NCBI GenBank assembly: GCA_947504725.1
Contig: CANNHN010000015.1
Span: 1 to 39,239, forward strand
DNA length: 39,239 bases
Origin: Bacteroidota bacterium
Lineage (GTDB): Bacteria; Bacteroidota; Bacteroidia; 2-12-FULL-35-15
Direction: 5' to 3'
Numbering within the stretch: the first letter of the stretch is position 1; each line of letters starts with the position of its first letter. The position numbers were made by a program, and so were the translations under genes. Below, piece after piece: positions 17,411 to 26,589 of the stretch. The notes under the pieces were generated by a model. The model did no database searches. It saw only the letters and a program-made list of their open reading frames with translations, and was not told where the DNA came from.

Positions 17411-17911
17411 TTAACTCAAATAAACTGATTCTTTTCCTTTTTTAAAGTCTACAGTGATGTGTTCTTGAAGTGTTGTTGACAATGAAAGTCCTACAAAATC
17501 AGCTTTTATAGGGTAGCGATTGTGTCCTCTATCTACTAAAACAACTGTAGTTAGTCTTTTAATTGGAGCTATTAAAAAAGGTTTTGCACCGAAAATCAAT
17601 GTCTTTCCTGAATTTAGTACATCGTCAGCTAAAATAATGACTTTGTTTTTTAATTCTTTATCCGAAAGTGATATTTTTATTTCTTTAGCAAGTGGATTTT
17701 CTTTGTCAATTTTTATTTCAATTAATGTAACTTTGATTGGAGATATTTTTTGAACAACAGCTGCTAATCTTTTAGCAAAAATATACCCATTGTCAGAAAT
17801 ACCAGCTACAATAATTTCTTTTTCACTATGATTGTTTTCATAGATTTCGTATGCAATACGATTAATTTTTTGATCTATTTGCTTGCTGTTTAAGATTAAC
17901 GTTTTGCTCAT
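17411..17911 (-). CDS. PyrR-like phosphoribosyltransferase
   Basis: Start set at ATG 17911 (MSKTLILNSKQIDQKINR), giving 166 residues; a longer frame adds 27 Lys-rich residues that do not fit the family. The PRPP loop is VIILADDVLNSGKTL (about 93-107), the type I PRTase signature. The C-terminal DRGHNRYPIKADFVGLSL resembles the PyrR segment (RGHRELPIRADFVG). PyrR proteins are UMP-dependent RNA-binding attenuators with uracil phosphoribosyltransferase activity; here no pyr operon is near, so regulation of pyr mRNA is not implied. A free-standing uracil or xanthine-type PRTase is the alternative. Confidence 0.82.
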   Translation of the reverse strand: MSKTLILNSKQIDQKINRIAYEIYENNHSEKEIIVAGISDNGYIFAKRLAAVVQKISPIKVTLIEIKIDKENPLAKEIKISLSDKELKNKVIILADDVLNSGKTLIFGAKPFLIAPIKRLTTVVLVDRGHNRYPIKADFVGLSLSTTLQEHITVDFKKGKESVYLS

Positions 17912-18028
17912 ATCAATTAGATTTTTTTTCTTTTTTTGACTATTGTCGACTACAGATTTGTTATTGTATGCTCTAAACTCCTTTTTTTTCAATTTGTCTG
18001 CTTCAACGCAGAGTGCTCGAACAGACGT

Positions 18029-18559
18029 TTAATTGCCAACTACCGACTGAACTCGTCCACCTTTAAAAAAATATTTTTTATAATAGTCTTCATTTAAGTC
18101 GCTAATAATAACACCCGAATGTACTGAAGCATGTGCAAATTTGTTATTACCTAAGTAAACACCTACATGAGATATTTGTCCTTTTTTAATTTTAAAAAAT
18201 AAAATATCACCTTCTATTAATTCATTTTTCTCAATTGGTTTAACGGTAGGCCATAAATCTTTTGAGCCACCCATTAAATTTATACAATAAGTGTTCTTAT
18301 ACATCGTACTAACAAATCCGGAGCAATCAATTCCTTTTTTTGTTCTCCCAGCATATTTATATTTTGTACCAACCCAATCGTAAACTTGATAATACAAATA
18401 GGGGCTTAAGGCTGAATCAGGCGCAAGTTGATGTGATGCATAAAATGTATTTATGCTTTGTTTCGGTTGTTTGCTTTTTGTTGTCTGCTTTGTTTTTTTT
18501 GACTGCGCAACAACTAAAAACGGAAATGAAATAAATAATATGATAATTCGTAATTTCAT
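18029..18559 (-). CDS. secreted NlpC/P60 cell-wall endopeptidase
   Basis: A protein of 176 residues with a signal peptide (MKLRIIILFISFPFLVVAQ) and a basic Lys/Thr/Gln-rich spacer to residue 40. The NlpC/P60 domain carries the catalytic Cys in KGIDCSGFVSTMY (about 81-93), the first His in ISHVGVYLGNNKFAHAS (His about 133), and the next polar residue of the triad near the His of FAHAS. Such enzymes cut D-gamma-glutamyl-diaminopimelate bonds in peptidoglycan in the periplasm. No lipobox Cys or SH3 domain is present, so it is a minimal secreted form. The gene is the last of a minus-strand run after the TPMT-like gene with a 51-bp gap. Confidence 0.9.
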   Translation of the reverse strand: MKLRIIILFISFPFLVVAQSKKTKQTTKSKQPKQSINTFYASHQLAPDSALSPYLYYQVYDWVGTKYKYAGRTKKGIDCSGFVSTMYKNTYCINLMGGSKDLWPTVKPIEKNELIEGDILFFKIKKGQISHVGVYLGNNKFAHASVHSGVIISDLNEDYYKKYFFKGGRVQSVVGN

Positions 18560-18610
18560 AGAAGTACGAAGATACGAATTTTAAAAAAAAGAAGAGAAAT
18601 GTTATGTTGT

Positions 18611-19198
18611 TTATATTTTTTTCTTAAAATGGATAAAAAGTTCTCTGTTTGCTCTTGGTTTTATTGAATTATAGCAAGTGTCGAATGTTTTAAAATTAAA
18701 ATACGGATTAAAATAGGAAATGTACTCTTCCTTGTTCCCTCCAAATGGTGGTTTGTCTGCATTTAACAAATCATTGAAAAGCACCCCAACCAACTTTCCG
18801 TTTTTTGTGAGTAACTCATGCATCTTTTTTGCATACGCTTGTCGTAAGGAAGGATTAATTGCACAAAAAAAAGTTTGTTCAAGAATCAAATCATACTGTT
18901 GTTGATGTTCAAAAAAATCGCCAACAATTAAATTTTCATTTGGGAAGTCAGGAATGCGTTTTTTTATATTTTTCAAAGGCTCTTCAGATAGATCAATAAT
19001 AGTAACGTTTTTGAAGCCTTGATTGAAAAGATATTCTGCTTCGTGAGCGTTTCCAGATCCTGGAATAAATATAGAAACGTTTTTATCTTTTAGTTGATTA
19101 ATGTATTCTTTAAGTGGTCTAGATATTTCACCTAAATCCCAACCTGTGTCATTTTTATTATAGCGAGTTGTCCAATATTCTTTATTTAAATCTAACAT
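18611..19198 (-). CDS. TPMT-family SAM-dependent methyltransferase
   Basis: A protein of 195 residues. The start LNKEYWTTRYNKNDTGWDLG (3-22) carries the W..RY....TGWD motif of the thiopurine S-methyltransferase family. SAM motif I is FIPGSGNAHEAEYL (about 44-57), then VTIIDLSEE and a GDFF acidic segment. The core EQTFFCAINP matches the family's conserved EqtfFCAl.P. Bacterial members methylate thiol, selenium, tellurium or halide nucleophiles. The true substrate is unknown. It starts 12 bp after the DUF5686 gene and is likely in the same transcript. Confidence 0.9.
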   Translation of the reverse strand: MLDLNKEYWTTRYNKNDTGWDLGEISRPLKEYINQLKDKNVSIFIPGSGNAHEAEYLFNQGFKNVTIIDLSEEPLKNIKKRIPDFPNENLIVGDFFEHQQQYDLILEQTFFCAINPSLRQAYAKKMHELLTKNGKLVGVLFNDLLNADKPPFGGNKEEYISYFNPYFNFKTFDTCYNSIKPRANRELFIHFKKKI

Positions 19199-19210
19199 GC
19201 TTTTAAATGG

Positions 19211-21733
19211 TTAAAATGAGAAATGCAAACCAACTTTAATTCCCCAATTGTTGATTTTGTTCCCAGGATTGGCTAATTCGTATGCTTTTTTGTAAAAATC
19301 ATCATTGTAAGTCAATCGATACAAAAAGTCTACTCGTATGATGTCCAAAATGTTTTCTACTCCTAAATCGACTTCAAAATAAGGAACATCATCCATTACA
19401 GTGAAGTTGTTGTTGCTGTTAAAGTTTCTGTTTCTTCCACTGAGTGTTCCATAAACCATATTTATTCCAACAATTTCACGTAAGTTGAAATCTTTAATAA
19501 ATGGAATCCGATTGAAAATTAAACCATTCAAATGATGTTGCCAAAACGCTTCAATATATTGATCACTCACAAATTCGAAATAGTTCATTTGGTTGAAAAT
19601 GTTGTTTCCGTAAAAAACATTTTCATTGCCTCTTGGTATTTCCAGTAACGTGTAAGGGATTTTAGAAAACACTTTTCCTGCTCTTAAGTAAACTTGAGAA
19701 TACCCAAGAGTTGCCATTCTGTATCTGTTGGAAAAAGAGATGCTTGCTTTATAATATTCAAAATCACTATTGAATAAGTTTTTAATTCCCATGGTATAGT
19801 TGAAAGCGAGTACTGGAGATTTATTGTTTCCAAAACTTATTCGCTCCGTTCCGTTTTGCACAAATCGTTCTTTTACAGAATAGCGTACGTCAAGTAAAAT
19901 TTCGGAAATTGAAAATTTTCTTGTTTGGAAAATATTGAATTGATCGCCAAAGTTGATTGGAAAAAGAGGGTTTGTAACTACATTTTGAAGAGTGATTTTT
20001 GTGTTTACGCCAGGATTAAAATCTTTTTCATACCACAATCGCATTTCTTGTTTTCTAACAAGTTTAGAAATGTTTCCAATCTGAGAAAAAGTATTCGTTA
20101 AGTTGTTAGATGTTTGGCCTAAATTCATGCTACTTGAAGAGCCAAAATTTGTTCCTATTTGATCAATGTCATCTCTGTATTGAGCTCCAGCTTTACTCCA
20201 AGGGTAACGTGTTAATATTTTTTCTAATTGCAAATTGTATTTAAATCCTTTATCTAAAAATCCATATGCTCCATATCCTCTTATAATCCAAGTTTCGCTA
20301 AATTTTTGATTGGTACGGAATCCTAAGCGTAAACGTGTTCCTTCGTATGCATTGTAACCGTATACATTTATATAATGTCCAAAATCGATAGGTCCGATAT
20401 CTTTATATCCAGAAAATAAAAAGTATAAAATATTTACACCTTTTCTAATAAATGGAATATTTCTTACGGTATCAATCATATCGTAAGATTTCGATTCTAA
20501 TTTTGTGAGTGGTTCGTGCCTTTTCTCAGCCCACCAAGTTGTATCTTTTGTTAAAGCGCTTTCAGAATAAGTCGTTCTAGATTTGTAAAAATCAGTTTCC
20601 TTCGGTTTGTTTACAACAAAGTTTTGGTTTGAGTTATACGTTCTTACAACCATGCTAACAAACTTGTCAGTTAGTGTTGTGTAATCCACCAAAGTTCTTG
20701 TTTGAGAAGGAACCCACGGACCTGCTTCTGTAGGAATTAATACTTGTTGGATTCTTGCATGATCAATCCAATTAACGTTTACATCTGGTGTGATTCCTAA
20801 ATCAAGTTGTTTGATAGCAAATGTTGTATCTGTAATCCAGATATATCCAGTATACGCTAAATCTTTTTTATTTTTCGGGCGACAATCAATTTTATAGCAT
20901 TTCATGCTATCAATAAAGACACTATCAATTAAATAATAATTATAAAAAAGCATTGCATTTTCAGCAATAGGAGAAAGGATGTCTTTACCTTGAATTGCAA
21001 CAGCGTTTTTGCAAAAATTATAATTTTGAAAATCTGTACCAGTAAGTTGTGATACAGCACTACCATCTTTCATTCCCACAAATTTTATTTTTACCGCATC
21101 AACATCTTCATGCTTTTTTTCAGCTTCCTTATATGAATAGATGTCAGAAATAACTTCGCTCATCATCACAGGTAAGTTTGCTTTACTTTCATCTCCAACG
21201 ATTAAATCAAGGCTATCCCACATTGCAGAGAAAGGACGAAACAATTTCCATCTTCGCATTTTTGGTGTGATGTTGTCAACGTCTGCTTCTTGTTTTGTAT
21301 AGCTGACATATTGTATTGCAGTTAAGTTGTCTCTATCATATTTATTTTTATTTGCTTGAGCTTTTTTTATGATTCGGAGTGCAGGATTTATTCCTGGACG
21401 AATTTCAACGGTATTTAAGTTTAGTGCTTCTTGACTTAATAAGAAGTTTATTTCTTGCGTTCTTCCTTTTTGTACTTTTTTTGCTTTTGATTTATATCCT
21501 ATAAGAGATACATATATCGAATCCGTTGGTGTAGTAGTTTTAATAGAATAGTTGCCATCAAAATCAGTAACGGTTCCAATAACTGTCCCTTTGAAATAAA
21601 TGTTTACGAAAGGAATGCCACTGTTGGTGCCAATTTCAGAAACGTGACCAGTGATGATCGTTTCTTGTTGAGCTTTTAAAGTGAAGCTTAACAAGAGTAT
21701 AGAAAAAAGATATAGTAGTTTTTTTATTGTCAT
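19211..21733 (-). CDS. DUF5686 outer-membrane protein with carboxypeptidase-regulatory-like domain
   Basis: A protein of 840 residues with a signal peptide (MTIKKLLYLFSILLLSFTLKAQ). Residues about 24-110 form a CarboxypepD_reg-like beta-sandwich (ITGHVSEIGTNSGIPFVNIY, DFDGNYSI). The rest is the DUF5686 region: a soluble part followed by many amphipathic strands typical of a beta barrel, ending in an aromatic residue (KVGLHFSF), as expected for insertion by BAM. It lacks a TonB plug. Function is unknown; relatives are common and often essential-looking in Bacteroidota. It begins 3 bp after rlmD and is probably co-transcribed. Confidence 0.88.
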   Translation of the reverse strand: MTIKKLLYLFSILLLSFTLKAQQETIITGHVSEIGTNSGIPFVNIYFKGTVIGTVTDFDGNYSIKTTTPTDSIYVSLIGYKSKAKKVQKGRTQEINFLLSQEALNLNTVEIRPGINPALRIIKKAQANKNKYDRDNLTAIQYVSYTKQEADVDNITPKMRRWKLFRPFSAMWDSLDLIVGDESKANLPVMMSEVISDIYSYKEAEKKHEDVDAVKIKFVGMKDGSAVSQLTGTDFQNYNFCKNAVAIQGKDILSPIAENAMLFYNYYLIDSVFIDSMKCYKIDCRPKNKKDLAYTGYIWITDTTFAIKQLDLGITPDVNVNWIDHARIQQVLIPTEAGPWVPSQTRTLVDYTTLTDKFVSMVVRTYNSNQNFVVNKPKETDFYKSRTTYSESALTKDTTWWAEKRHEPLTKLESKSYDMIDTVRNIPFIRKGVNILYFLFSGYKDIGPIDFGHYINVYGYNAYEGTRLRLGFRTNQKFSETWIIRGYGAYGFLDKGFKYNLQLEKILTRYPWSKAGAQYRDDIDQIGTNFGSSSSMNLGQTSNNLTNTFSQIGNISKLVRKQEMRLWYEKDFNPGVNTKITLQNVVTNPLFPINFGDQFNIFQTRKFSISEILLDVRYSVKERFVQNGTERISFGNNKSPVLAFNYTMGIKNLFNSDFEYYKASISFSNRYRMATLGYSQVYLRAGKVFSKIPYTLLEIPRGNENVFYGNNIFNQMNYFEFVSDQYIEAFWQHHLNGLIFNRIPFIKDFNLREIVGINMVYGTLSGRNRNFNSNNNFTVMDDVPYFEVDLGVENILDIIRVDFLYRLTYNDDFYKKAYELANPGNKINNWGIKVGLHFSF

Positions 21734-21736
21734 TAA

Positions 21737-23170
21737 TTATTTCAGTTCCAAGAGAACCACATTCTCCACATGATGTGTTTGTGGAAACATGTCAACAGGT
21801 TGCACTTTTGTTACTTTGTATTTTGTGTCTAATAATTGTAAATCGCGTGCTTGTGTTGAAGGGTTGCAGCTCACATACACAATTCTATTTGGTTCTATCT
21901 CCAACATTTTTTTAACAACATCTTCATGCATTCCAGCGCGTGGAGGATCTGTTATAATTACATCTGGCTTTCCGTTTTCATTGATGAAGTCGTTATTCAA
22001 CACATCTTTCATATCACCAGCATAAAACACGGTATTGGTGATGTTGTTTAATTGAGAATTGATTTTTGCATCGTCAATCGCAGCGGGAACGTATTCAACT
22101 CCAACTACTTTTTTTGCTTGGTGTGCAACAAAATTGGCAATGGTTCCAGTCCCTGTGTACAAATCGTAAACTACATCTGTGTTTTTAATTCCAGCAAAAT
22201 CTCTGGTCACTTTATAAAGTTCATATGCTTGATCCGAATTGGTTTGATAAAAACTTTTTGGACCGATTTTAAATTTCAATCCTTCCATGTTTTCGTAAAT
22301 GCTATCATTGCCTTTGTAGACGATAATATCCAAATCGCCAATTGTATCGTTTCGCTTCGAATTGATTACATACTGTAATGACGTGATTTGAGGAAATTGG
22401 TTGGCTAAATGATCCAGCAATTTTTTTATTTCCGGTTTATCATCGTAATGAAATGCAACAATCAGCATCCATTCACCTGTAGAAGTGCTTCGGATAATGA
22501 TGTTACGCAAAAAACCGATTTGTTCTCTTAAATCAAAAAAAGTAAGATTGTTTTCTAATGCATATTTTCTAATCTCATTACGGATAGCATTGGAAGGCTC
22601 TTCTTGAAGATGACACTTATCAATGTCTAAAATTTTATCAAACATTCCTGGAATATGAAATCCAAGTGCATTTCTAGTAATTGCACCAGTGCTTTCACTG
22701 AAATCTATGCTTTTGTCATCAATTTGCTCTTTCGTTAGCCATTTTTTATTAGAAAAGGTAAACTCTAATTTATTTCGATAGTTGTATACCTTTTGAGAAG
22801 GAAGAATTTTTTGTATTTCGGGCAATTCAATTTTTGCTAATCGAGTAAGCGCATCCGTCACTTGCTTTTGTTTGTAAAACAATTGCCAATCGTAACTCAT
22901 GTTTTGCCATTTACAGCCGCCACAAGTTCCAAAATGAGTGCAAATTGGGTCAGTACGTTTATCTGATTTATGTTTTACTGCAATGGTAGTAGCTTCTCGG
23001 TATTTGCTTTTTTTTCGGGTAATTTGAAGATCAACAACATCACCTGGAACAGCGCCTTTGATAAAAATGACATATTCGTCAGTTTTAGCAACAGATAGTC
23101 CATCCGAACTAGCATCCATTACTGTGATATTCTCAAGTATTGGCAAAGGTTTTTTGTTGGGGTTTCTCAT
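21737..23170 (-). CDS. rlmD: 23S rRNA (uracil-5-)-methyltransferase, RlmD/RumA type
   Basis: Start chosen at ATG 23170 (MRNPNKKPLPILENITVMDA), giving 477 residues; the frame is open 26 codons further but that part is not conserved-looking. A TRAM domain occupies about 10-65. The 4Fe-4S cluster is bound by C77, C83 and C86 (CTHFGTCGGC) plus a Cys near 183 (DKCHLQ). The SAM domain has YDLYTGTGTIANF, and the catalytic region ITDPPRAGMH and IVYVSCNPSTQARDL with the nucleophilic Cys. The enzyme makes m5U in 23S rRNA. Bacteroidota often carry one such enzyme, so the exact uridine (747 or 1939 class) should not be assumed. Confidence 0.9.
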   Translation of the reverse strand: MRNPNKKPLPILENITVMDASSDGLSVAKTDEYVIFIKGAVPGDVVDLQITRKKSKYREATTIAVKHKSDKRTDPICTHFGTCGGCKWQNMSYDWQLFYKQKQVTDALTRLAKIELPEIQKILPSQKVYNYRNKLEFTFSNKKWLTKEQIDDKSIDFSESTGAITRNALGFHIPGMFDKILDIDKCHLQEEPSNAIRNEIRKYALENNLTFFDLREQIGFLRNIIIRSTSTGEWMLIVAFHYDDKPEIKKLLDHLANQFPQITSLQYVINSKRNDTIGDLDIIVYKGNDSIYENMEGLKFKIGPKSFYQTNSDQAYELYKVTRDFAGIKNTDVVYDLYTGTGTIANFVAHQAKKVVGVEYVPAAIDDAKINSQLNNITNTVFYAGDMKDVLNNDFINENGKPDVIITDPPRAGMHEDVVKKMLEIEPNRIVYVSCNPSTQARDLQLLDTKYKVTKVQPVDMFPQTHHVENVVLLELK

Positions 23171-23253
23171 AACGTGCGAAGTTACAAAAAAATGGAATGC
23201 GACCATCGGGTAAGATGGCACGCTGATGACGCGGAAAAAATGGATCATCGCGG

Positions 23254-23306
23254 ATTCTATTAGCTGATAGAATTGGATTTAAAAAGGATTTGATCTGCAG
23301 GCAGAT
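23254..23306. repeat. two short palindromes upstream of rlmD
   Basis: ATTCTAT-6 nt-ATAGAAT (23254-23273) and ATCTGCAGGCAGAT (23293-23306). They lie between the transglutaminase-like gene and rlmD. They could be repeat debris or a weak terminator; no T run follows. Confidence 0.4.
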
Positions 23307-23368
23307 TGCGGATGATTAATCATTTTTATCATAAAACCCTTAAATCTGTGTTCTATTCCATGTGTAAT

Positions 23369-24157
23369 TTAATCTTCATCCTGCTTGGTTGGATTATTCC
23401 TTCTTTCTGTAAACTTGTAATTTTCGGCATGTGTAGCATACAATTTATCAGTCGGAGTTAAGAAATAATAAGCATTGTATTTTTTGAAGAACTTTTTTAC
23501 AGGCTTGTCGCAATAACCACTTGCCCAAGTAACATCTAAGTAATACCACACTCCATTTATTTGAACTTTATTCCAAGTATGATTGGTGCTGAAACTATTT
23601 CGTTTTCTTAGTTTTTTGATTTTGTCTTTATTCTCACTTGCTCGACCTTCCACTAACTCACATTTTATTCCAATGCTTTTGCACATTTCACGGAATAATA
23701 TCGAATAGCCTTCAGCAACGCCTTTTTTATTTCTTAAAACTAGCATGGCATAATTGTAATAATATTTATTAAGTTTGATTTCCAACTCTTCAGGAGTTTT
23801 GTATGAGAAATTTCCTTGAGGAGTTTTTTTATTGTGATAAGTGATACAATCAAATCCGATACTATTAGTCATCCATATAAAAAGCGCTCGCACTTTTTCT
23901 TCTTCACTAGTGAATGGATCAGTTATTTCTTTTGCTAAAACAGGAACAGGTTTGTTCCTACGTTTCATTTTTAAAATATATTGATCTACGATTTTAAACT
24001 TTTCTGTAGCTGCTGAATCTGTATAATTGGAAGAATTTGTATTTACGGCTGCGGGCTCGGCTTTTTCTGCAATACTATCCACTACTTCCTGTGATGATGC
24101 GGTATCATTGCAAAAAATAAAGTAAGTAAAAAGAATAAATAGTTTAAGATGCCGCAT
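23369..24157 (-). CDS. secreted transglutaminase-fold protein lacking the catalytic Cys
   Basis: A protein of 262 residues with a signal peptide (LKLFILFTYFIFCNDTASSQ). The transglutaminase-like core spans about 75-215: ALFIWMTNSIGFD, then KKGVAEGYSILFREMCKSIG, then NHTWNKVQINGVWYYLDVTW. In active members the segment reads GVCxGY; here residue 147 is Ala (codon GCT), while His193 and Asp208 of the triad are kept. The protein is therefore probably a pseudoenzyme that binds rather than cuts or cross-links. The frame is intact and the length is normal, so this is not simple decay. It lies upstream of rlmD on the same strand, separated by about 200 bp with small palindromes. Confidence 0.85.
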   Translation of the reverse strand: MRHLKLFILFTYFIFCNDTASSQEVVDSIAEKAEPAAVNTNSSNYTDSAATEKFKIVDQYILKMKRRNKPVPVLAKEITDPFTSEEEKVRALFIWMTNSIGFDCITYHNKKTPQGNFSYKTPEELEIKLNKYYYNYAMLVLRNKKGVAEGYSILFREMCKSIGIKCELVEGRASENKDKIKKLRKRNSFSTNHTWNKVQINGVWYYLDVTWASGYCDKPVKKFFKKYNAYYFLTPTDKLYATHAENYKFTERRNNPTKQDED

Positions 24158-24171
24158 TTTCTGTTTTAAAC

Positions 24172-24255
24172 GTCATTCCGTGCTACGACACGGAATCTCC
24201 CTGTTGATGACTAGAATTCTTAATAATGAGATCCCGTGTCGTGGCACGGGATGAC
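24172..24255. repeat. inverted pair of GTCAT-headed palindromic repeats
   Basis: Arms 24172-24199 and 24228-24255 (28 nt each) are reverse complements with four mismatches. Each arm is itself a hairpin (CCGTG...CACGG) with a GTCAT head at the outer end. The right arm is identical to 31596-31623. The pair lies between the divergent transglutaminase-like and ornithine aminotransferase genes. Confidence 0.85.
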
Positions 24256-24300
24256 ACTTGTAATGGTGCTTTACTTTATTAAAGTTACAATTATTTTCAT

Positions 24301-24308
24301 TAAATTTG
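24301..24308 (+). promoter_or_regulatory. Bacteroidota -7 element before rocD
   Basis: TAAATTTG matches TAnnTTTG and lies 19 bp before ATG 24328. No convincing -33 TTTG is seen. Confidence 0.5.
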
Positions 24309-24327
24309 TAGTTATTATTAGATTAGA

Positions 24328-25569
24328 ATGGAAACAATGACGCAGAACAAAATCAGCGCACAAAAGGCGATTGAATTAGAAGACAAATACGGAGCTCACA
24401 ACTATCATCCTTTACCGGTGGTTTTAGAGCGTGGAGAAGGTGTATACTTATGGGATGTGGACGGGAAGCAATATTTTGATTTTCTGGCTGCTTACAGTGC
24501 GGTGAATCAAGGACATTGTCACCCTAAAATTATTGCTGCATTAGTTGAACAAGCACAAAAACTCACTCTTACTTCTCGAGCATTTTATAATGATTCATTA
24601 GGTGAATACGAAAAATTTGTCACTTCATATTTTGGTTTTGATAAAGTATTGCCAATGAATACAGGTGCAGAAGGAGTGGAGACAGCCTTAAAATTAGCTC
24701 GTAAATGGGCTTACGAGAAAAAAGGTGTTGTAGCGAATGAAGCAAAAATTATCGTTTGCAAAAATAATTTTCATGGTCGTACCATTTCTATTGTTTCGGC
24801 AAGTAATGATGAAGATGCACGCAAAAATTTCGGACCATTTACACCTGGAATTATTTCGGTTGAATATAATAATGCGGATGCGTTAGCAGAATTGTTAAAA
24901 GATAAAACAGTTGCAGGTTTTTTAATTGAACCTGTTCAAGGTGAAGCAGGAGTTGTTGTTCCAGACGAAGGCTATTTAAAAAAATGTTATGATTTGTGTA
25001 AAGCGAACAACGTTCTTTTTATTGCAGATGAAATTCAATCCGGATTAGGTAGAACAGGAAAATTATTGGCTTGTGATCATGATGGAGTGCATCCTGATAT
25101 TTTGATTTTAGGAAAAGCATTGTCCGGTGGAACATACCCTGTTTCTGCAGTTTTAACTAGTGATGAAGTAATGTTGTGTATTAAACCTGGACAACATGGT
25201 TCAACATACGGAGGAAATCCATTGGCTTGTAAAGTTGCAATTGCTGCTTTAACAGTTTTACAAGAAGAAAAATTATCTGAAAATTCGGAACGATTAGGGA
25301 AAATATTATTGAATGAATTGAAAAAGATTCAAGCAGAAAATGTGGCTGTTGTTAAAACGGTAAGAGGAAAAGGATTATGGGCAGCGATGGTAATCAATGA
25401 ACGTAATGGTAAATCTGCTTGGGACGTATGTATTGAATTAATGAAAGGTGGTTTGCTTGCCAAGCCTACTCATGGTGATACGATTCGTTTTGCTCCACCA
25501 CTTGTAATTACTGAAGAGCAATTGATGGAATGTGTTTCTATTATAAAAAATGTTATTTCTAAATTTTAA
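24328..25569 (+). CDS. rocD: ornithine aminotransferase
   Basis: A class III PLP aminotransferase of 413 residues. The N-terminal segment [20 protein letters not shown] is typical of ornithine aminotransferases. PLP contacts include [24 protein letters not shown], the Asp in [14 protein letters not shown] (Asp234), and the Schiff-base Lys263 in [25 protein letters not shown] closes the site. It moves the delta-amino group of ornithine to 2-oxoglutarate, giving glutamate-5-semialdehyde and glutamate, in arginine and proline metabolism. ATG 24328 follows a good -7 element. It stands alone on the plus strand apart from the LamG gene 24 bp downstream. Confidence 0.95.
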   Translation: METMTQNKISAQKAIELEDKYGAHNYHPLPVVLERGEGVYLWDVDGKQYFDFLAAYSAVNQGHCHPKIIAALVEQAQKLTLTSRAFYNDSLGEYEKFVTSYFGFDKVLPMNTGAEGVETALKLARKWAYEKKGVVANEAKIIVCKNNFHGRTISIVSASNDEDARKNFGPFTPGIISVEYNNADALAELLKDKTVAGFLIEPVQGEAGVVVPDEGYLKKCYDLCKANNVLFIADEIQSGLGRTGKLLACDHDGVHPDILILGKALSGGTYPVSAVLTSDEVMLCIKPGQHGSTYGGNPLACKVAIAALTVLQEEKLSENSERLGKILLNELKKIQAENVAVVKTVRGKGLWAAMVINERNGKSAWDVCIELMKGGLLAKPTHGDTIRFAPPLVITEEQLMECVSIIKNVISKF

Positions 25570-25593
25570 TAAATCAATATATAAATTAATTCT

Positions 25594-26541
25594 ATAAAAA
25601 AAATTTTACTAGTTACATTGTCTTTAGTTTCAATTTATGCTACTTCTCAAGTTACTTCGGGTTTAGTAGCTAAGTATTCTTTTAATTCTGGAAACGCCAC
25701 TGATGATATTGGTTCTGTAGATGGTACCGTAAATGGTGCCATTTTAACCGCTGATCGTTTTGGAAACCCAAACAGTGCGTATAGTTTTATAGGTGGTTCC
25801 TATATTGCCTTACCTGATGCTCCTGTTTTGAAGTCTCCAACTAGTACAGTTTCTCTTTGGGTAAAAGTTAATGGTTATGAAACATCTACTTTTGGAACGA
25901 ATGCTATATATTCTGTTATCAATAGCACTGCAGCAGCTTATTTTGGTTCTATGTTTTTGAGCGTTGCAACTTCTGGTAATTATTTTTCTGTTACACAAAA
26001 CGATGGTTCTCAAAGTGTTTTTGGTACTTCTTCTTTAATAAATACTGGAAACTGGCAGCATTATGTTGTATCTACCGATTTTGATTCTACAAAGATGTAT
26101 ATTGATGATGTTAAGCAATGGAGCTTCTTCAAAAATTTCGTTTCAACATTTACCGCAGATTCTGTTTATATTGGTAAAACAGGAAATACAACTTATTTAG
26201 GTGCGTTAAATGGTTTGGTAGATGATATTCGGATATATAATCGTGTATTAACTAAATTGGAAGTAGATAGTTTGTATGCTGAGGTAAATCCTTCAGTAGG
26301 TATCACTGAAAATGTTTCAAAAGTTAATTCTATTAGCCTTTCTCCTAATCCAACAAATTCTGTATTAAATATAACATCTTCTGAACCAACAACAATTTCT
26401 GTAGTTAATCTTTTAGGGCAAGAATTGATGAATGCAAAAATACAAGGTATATCTGTTTTAGATGTATCAATTTTTGAAAATGGAATTTATTTTGTAAAAG
26501 ATTTGAATTCGGGTAAAACTCTAAAATTTATTAAAAAGTAG
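25594..26541 (+). CDS. LamG/concanavalin-fold protein with T9SS C-terminal sorting domain
   Basis: The mature part has a LamG-like jelly roll (about residues 25-215: SGLVAKYSFNSGNATDDIG, VSLWVKVNG, IDDVKQW, GLVDDIRIYNRVLT), then a type A sorting domain (last 80 residues: LSPNPTNSVLNI, NLLGQEL, GIYFVK, LKFIKK). It should cross the inner membrane by Sec and leave by type IX secretion, and the LamG part may bind carbohydrate. The start is odd: the natural signal peptide KKILLVTLSLVSIYATSQ is preceded by ATA at 25594 where ATG is expected, and a stop lies 12 bp before. The only standard alternative nearby is TTG 25618, which truncates the signal peptide. A bidirectional terminator follows. Confidence 0.85.
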   Translation: MKKILLVTLSLVSIYATSQVTSGLVAKYSFNSGNATDDIGSVDGTVNGAILTADRFGNPNSAYSFIGGSYIALPDAPVLKSPTSTVSLWVKVNGYETSTFGTNAIYSVINSTAAAYFGSMFLSVATSGNYFSVTQNDGSQSVFGTSSLINTGNWQHYVVSTDFDSTKMYIDDVKQWSFFKNFVSTFTADSVYIGKTGNTTYLGALNGLVDDIRIYNRVLTKLEVDSLYAEVNPSVGITENVSKVNSISLSPNPTNSVLNITSSEPTTISVVNLLGQELMNAKIQGISVLDVSIFENGIYFVKDLNSGKTLKFIKK

Positions 26542-26554
26542 TAAATTAAAGTTT

Positions 26555-26589
26555 AAAAAAGCCCAAACAAATTTGTTTGGGCTTTTTTT
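26555..26589. terminator. bidirectional intrinsic terminator
   Basis: A perfect GCCCAAACAAATTTGTTTGGGC palindrome (26561-26582; written here as the two arms GCCCAAACAAA and TTTGTTTGGGC) with A and T runs on either side. It serves the LamG gene (plus) and the GNAT gene (minus). Confidence 0.92.

Noticed and set aside
17993-18028. Hairpin GTCTGCTTC...GAACAGAC between the phosphoribosyltransferase and NlpC/P60 genes as a terminator
   Set aside because: The stem has a bulge and large loop and no T run follows on either strand.
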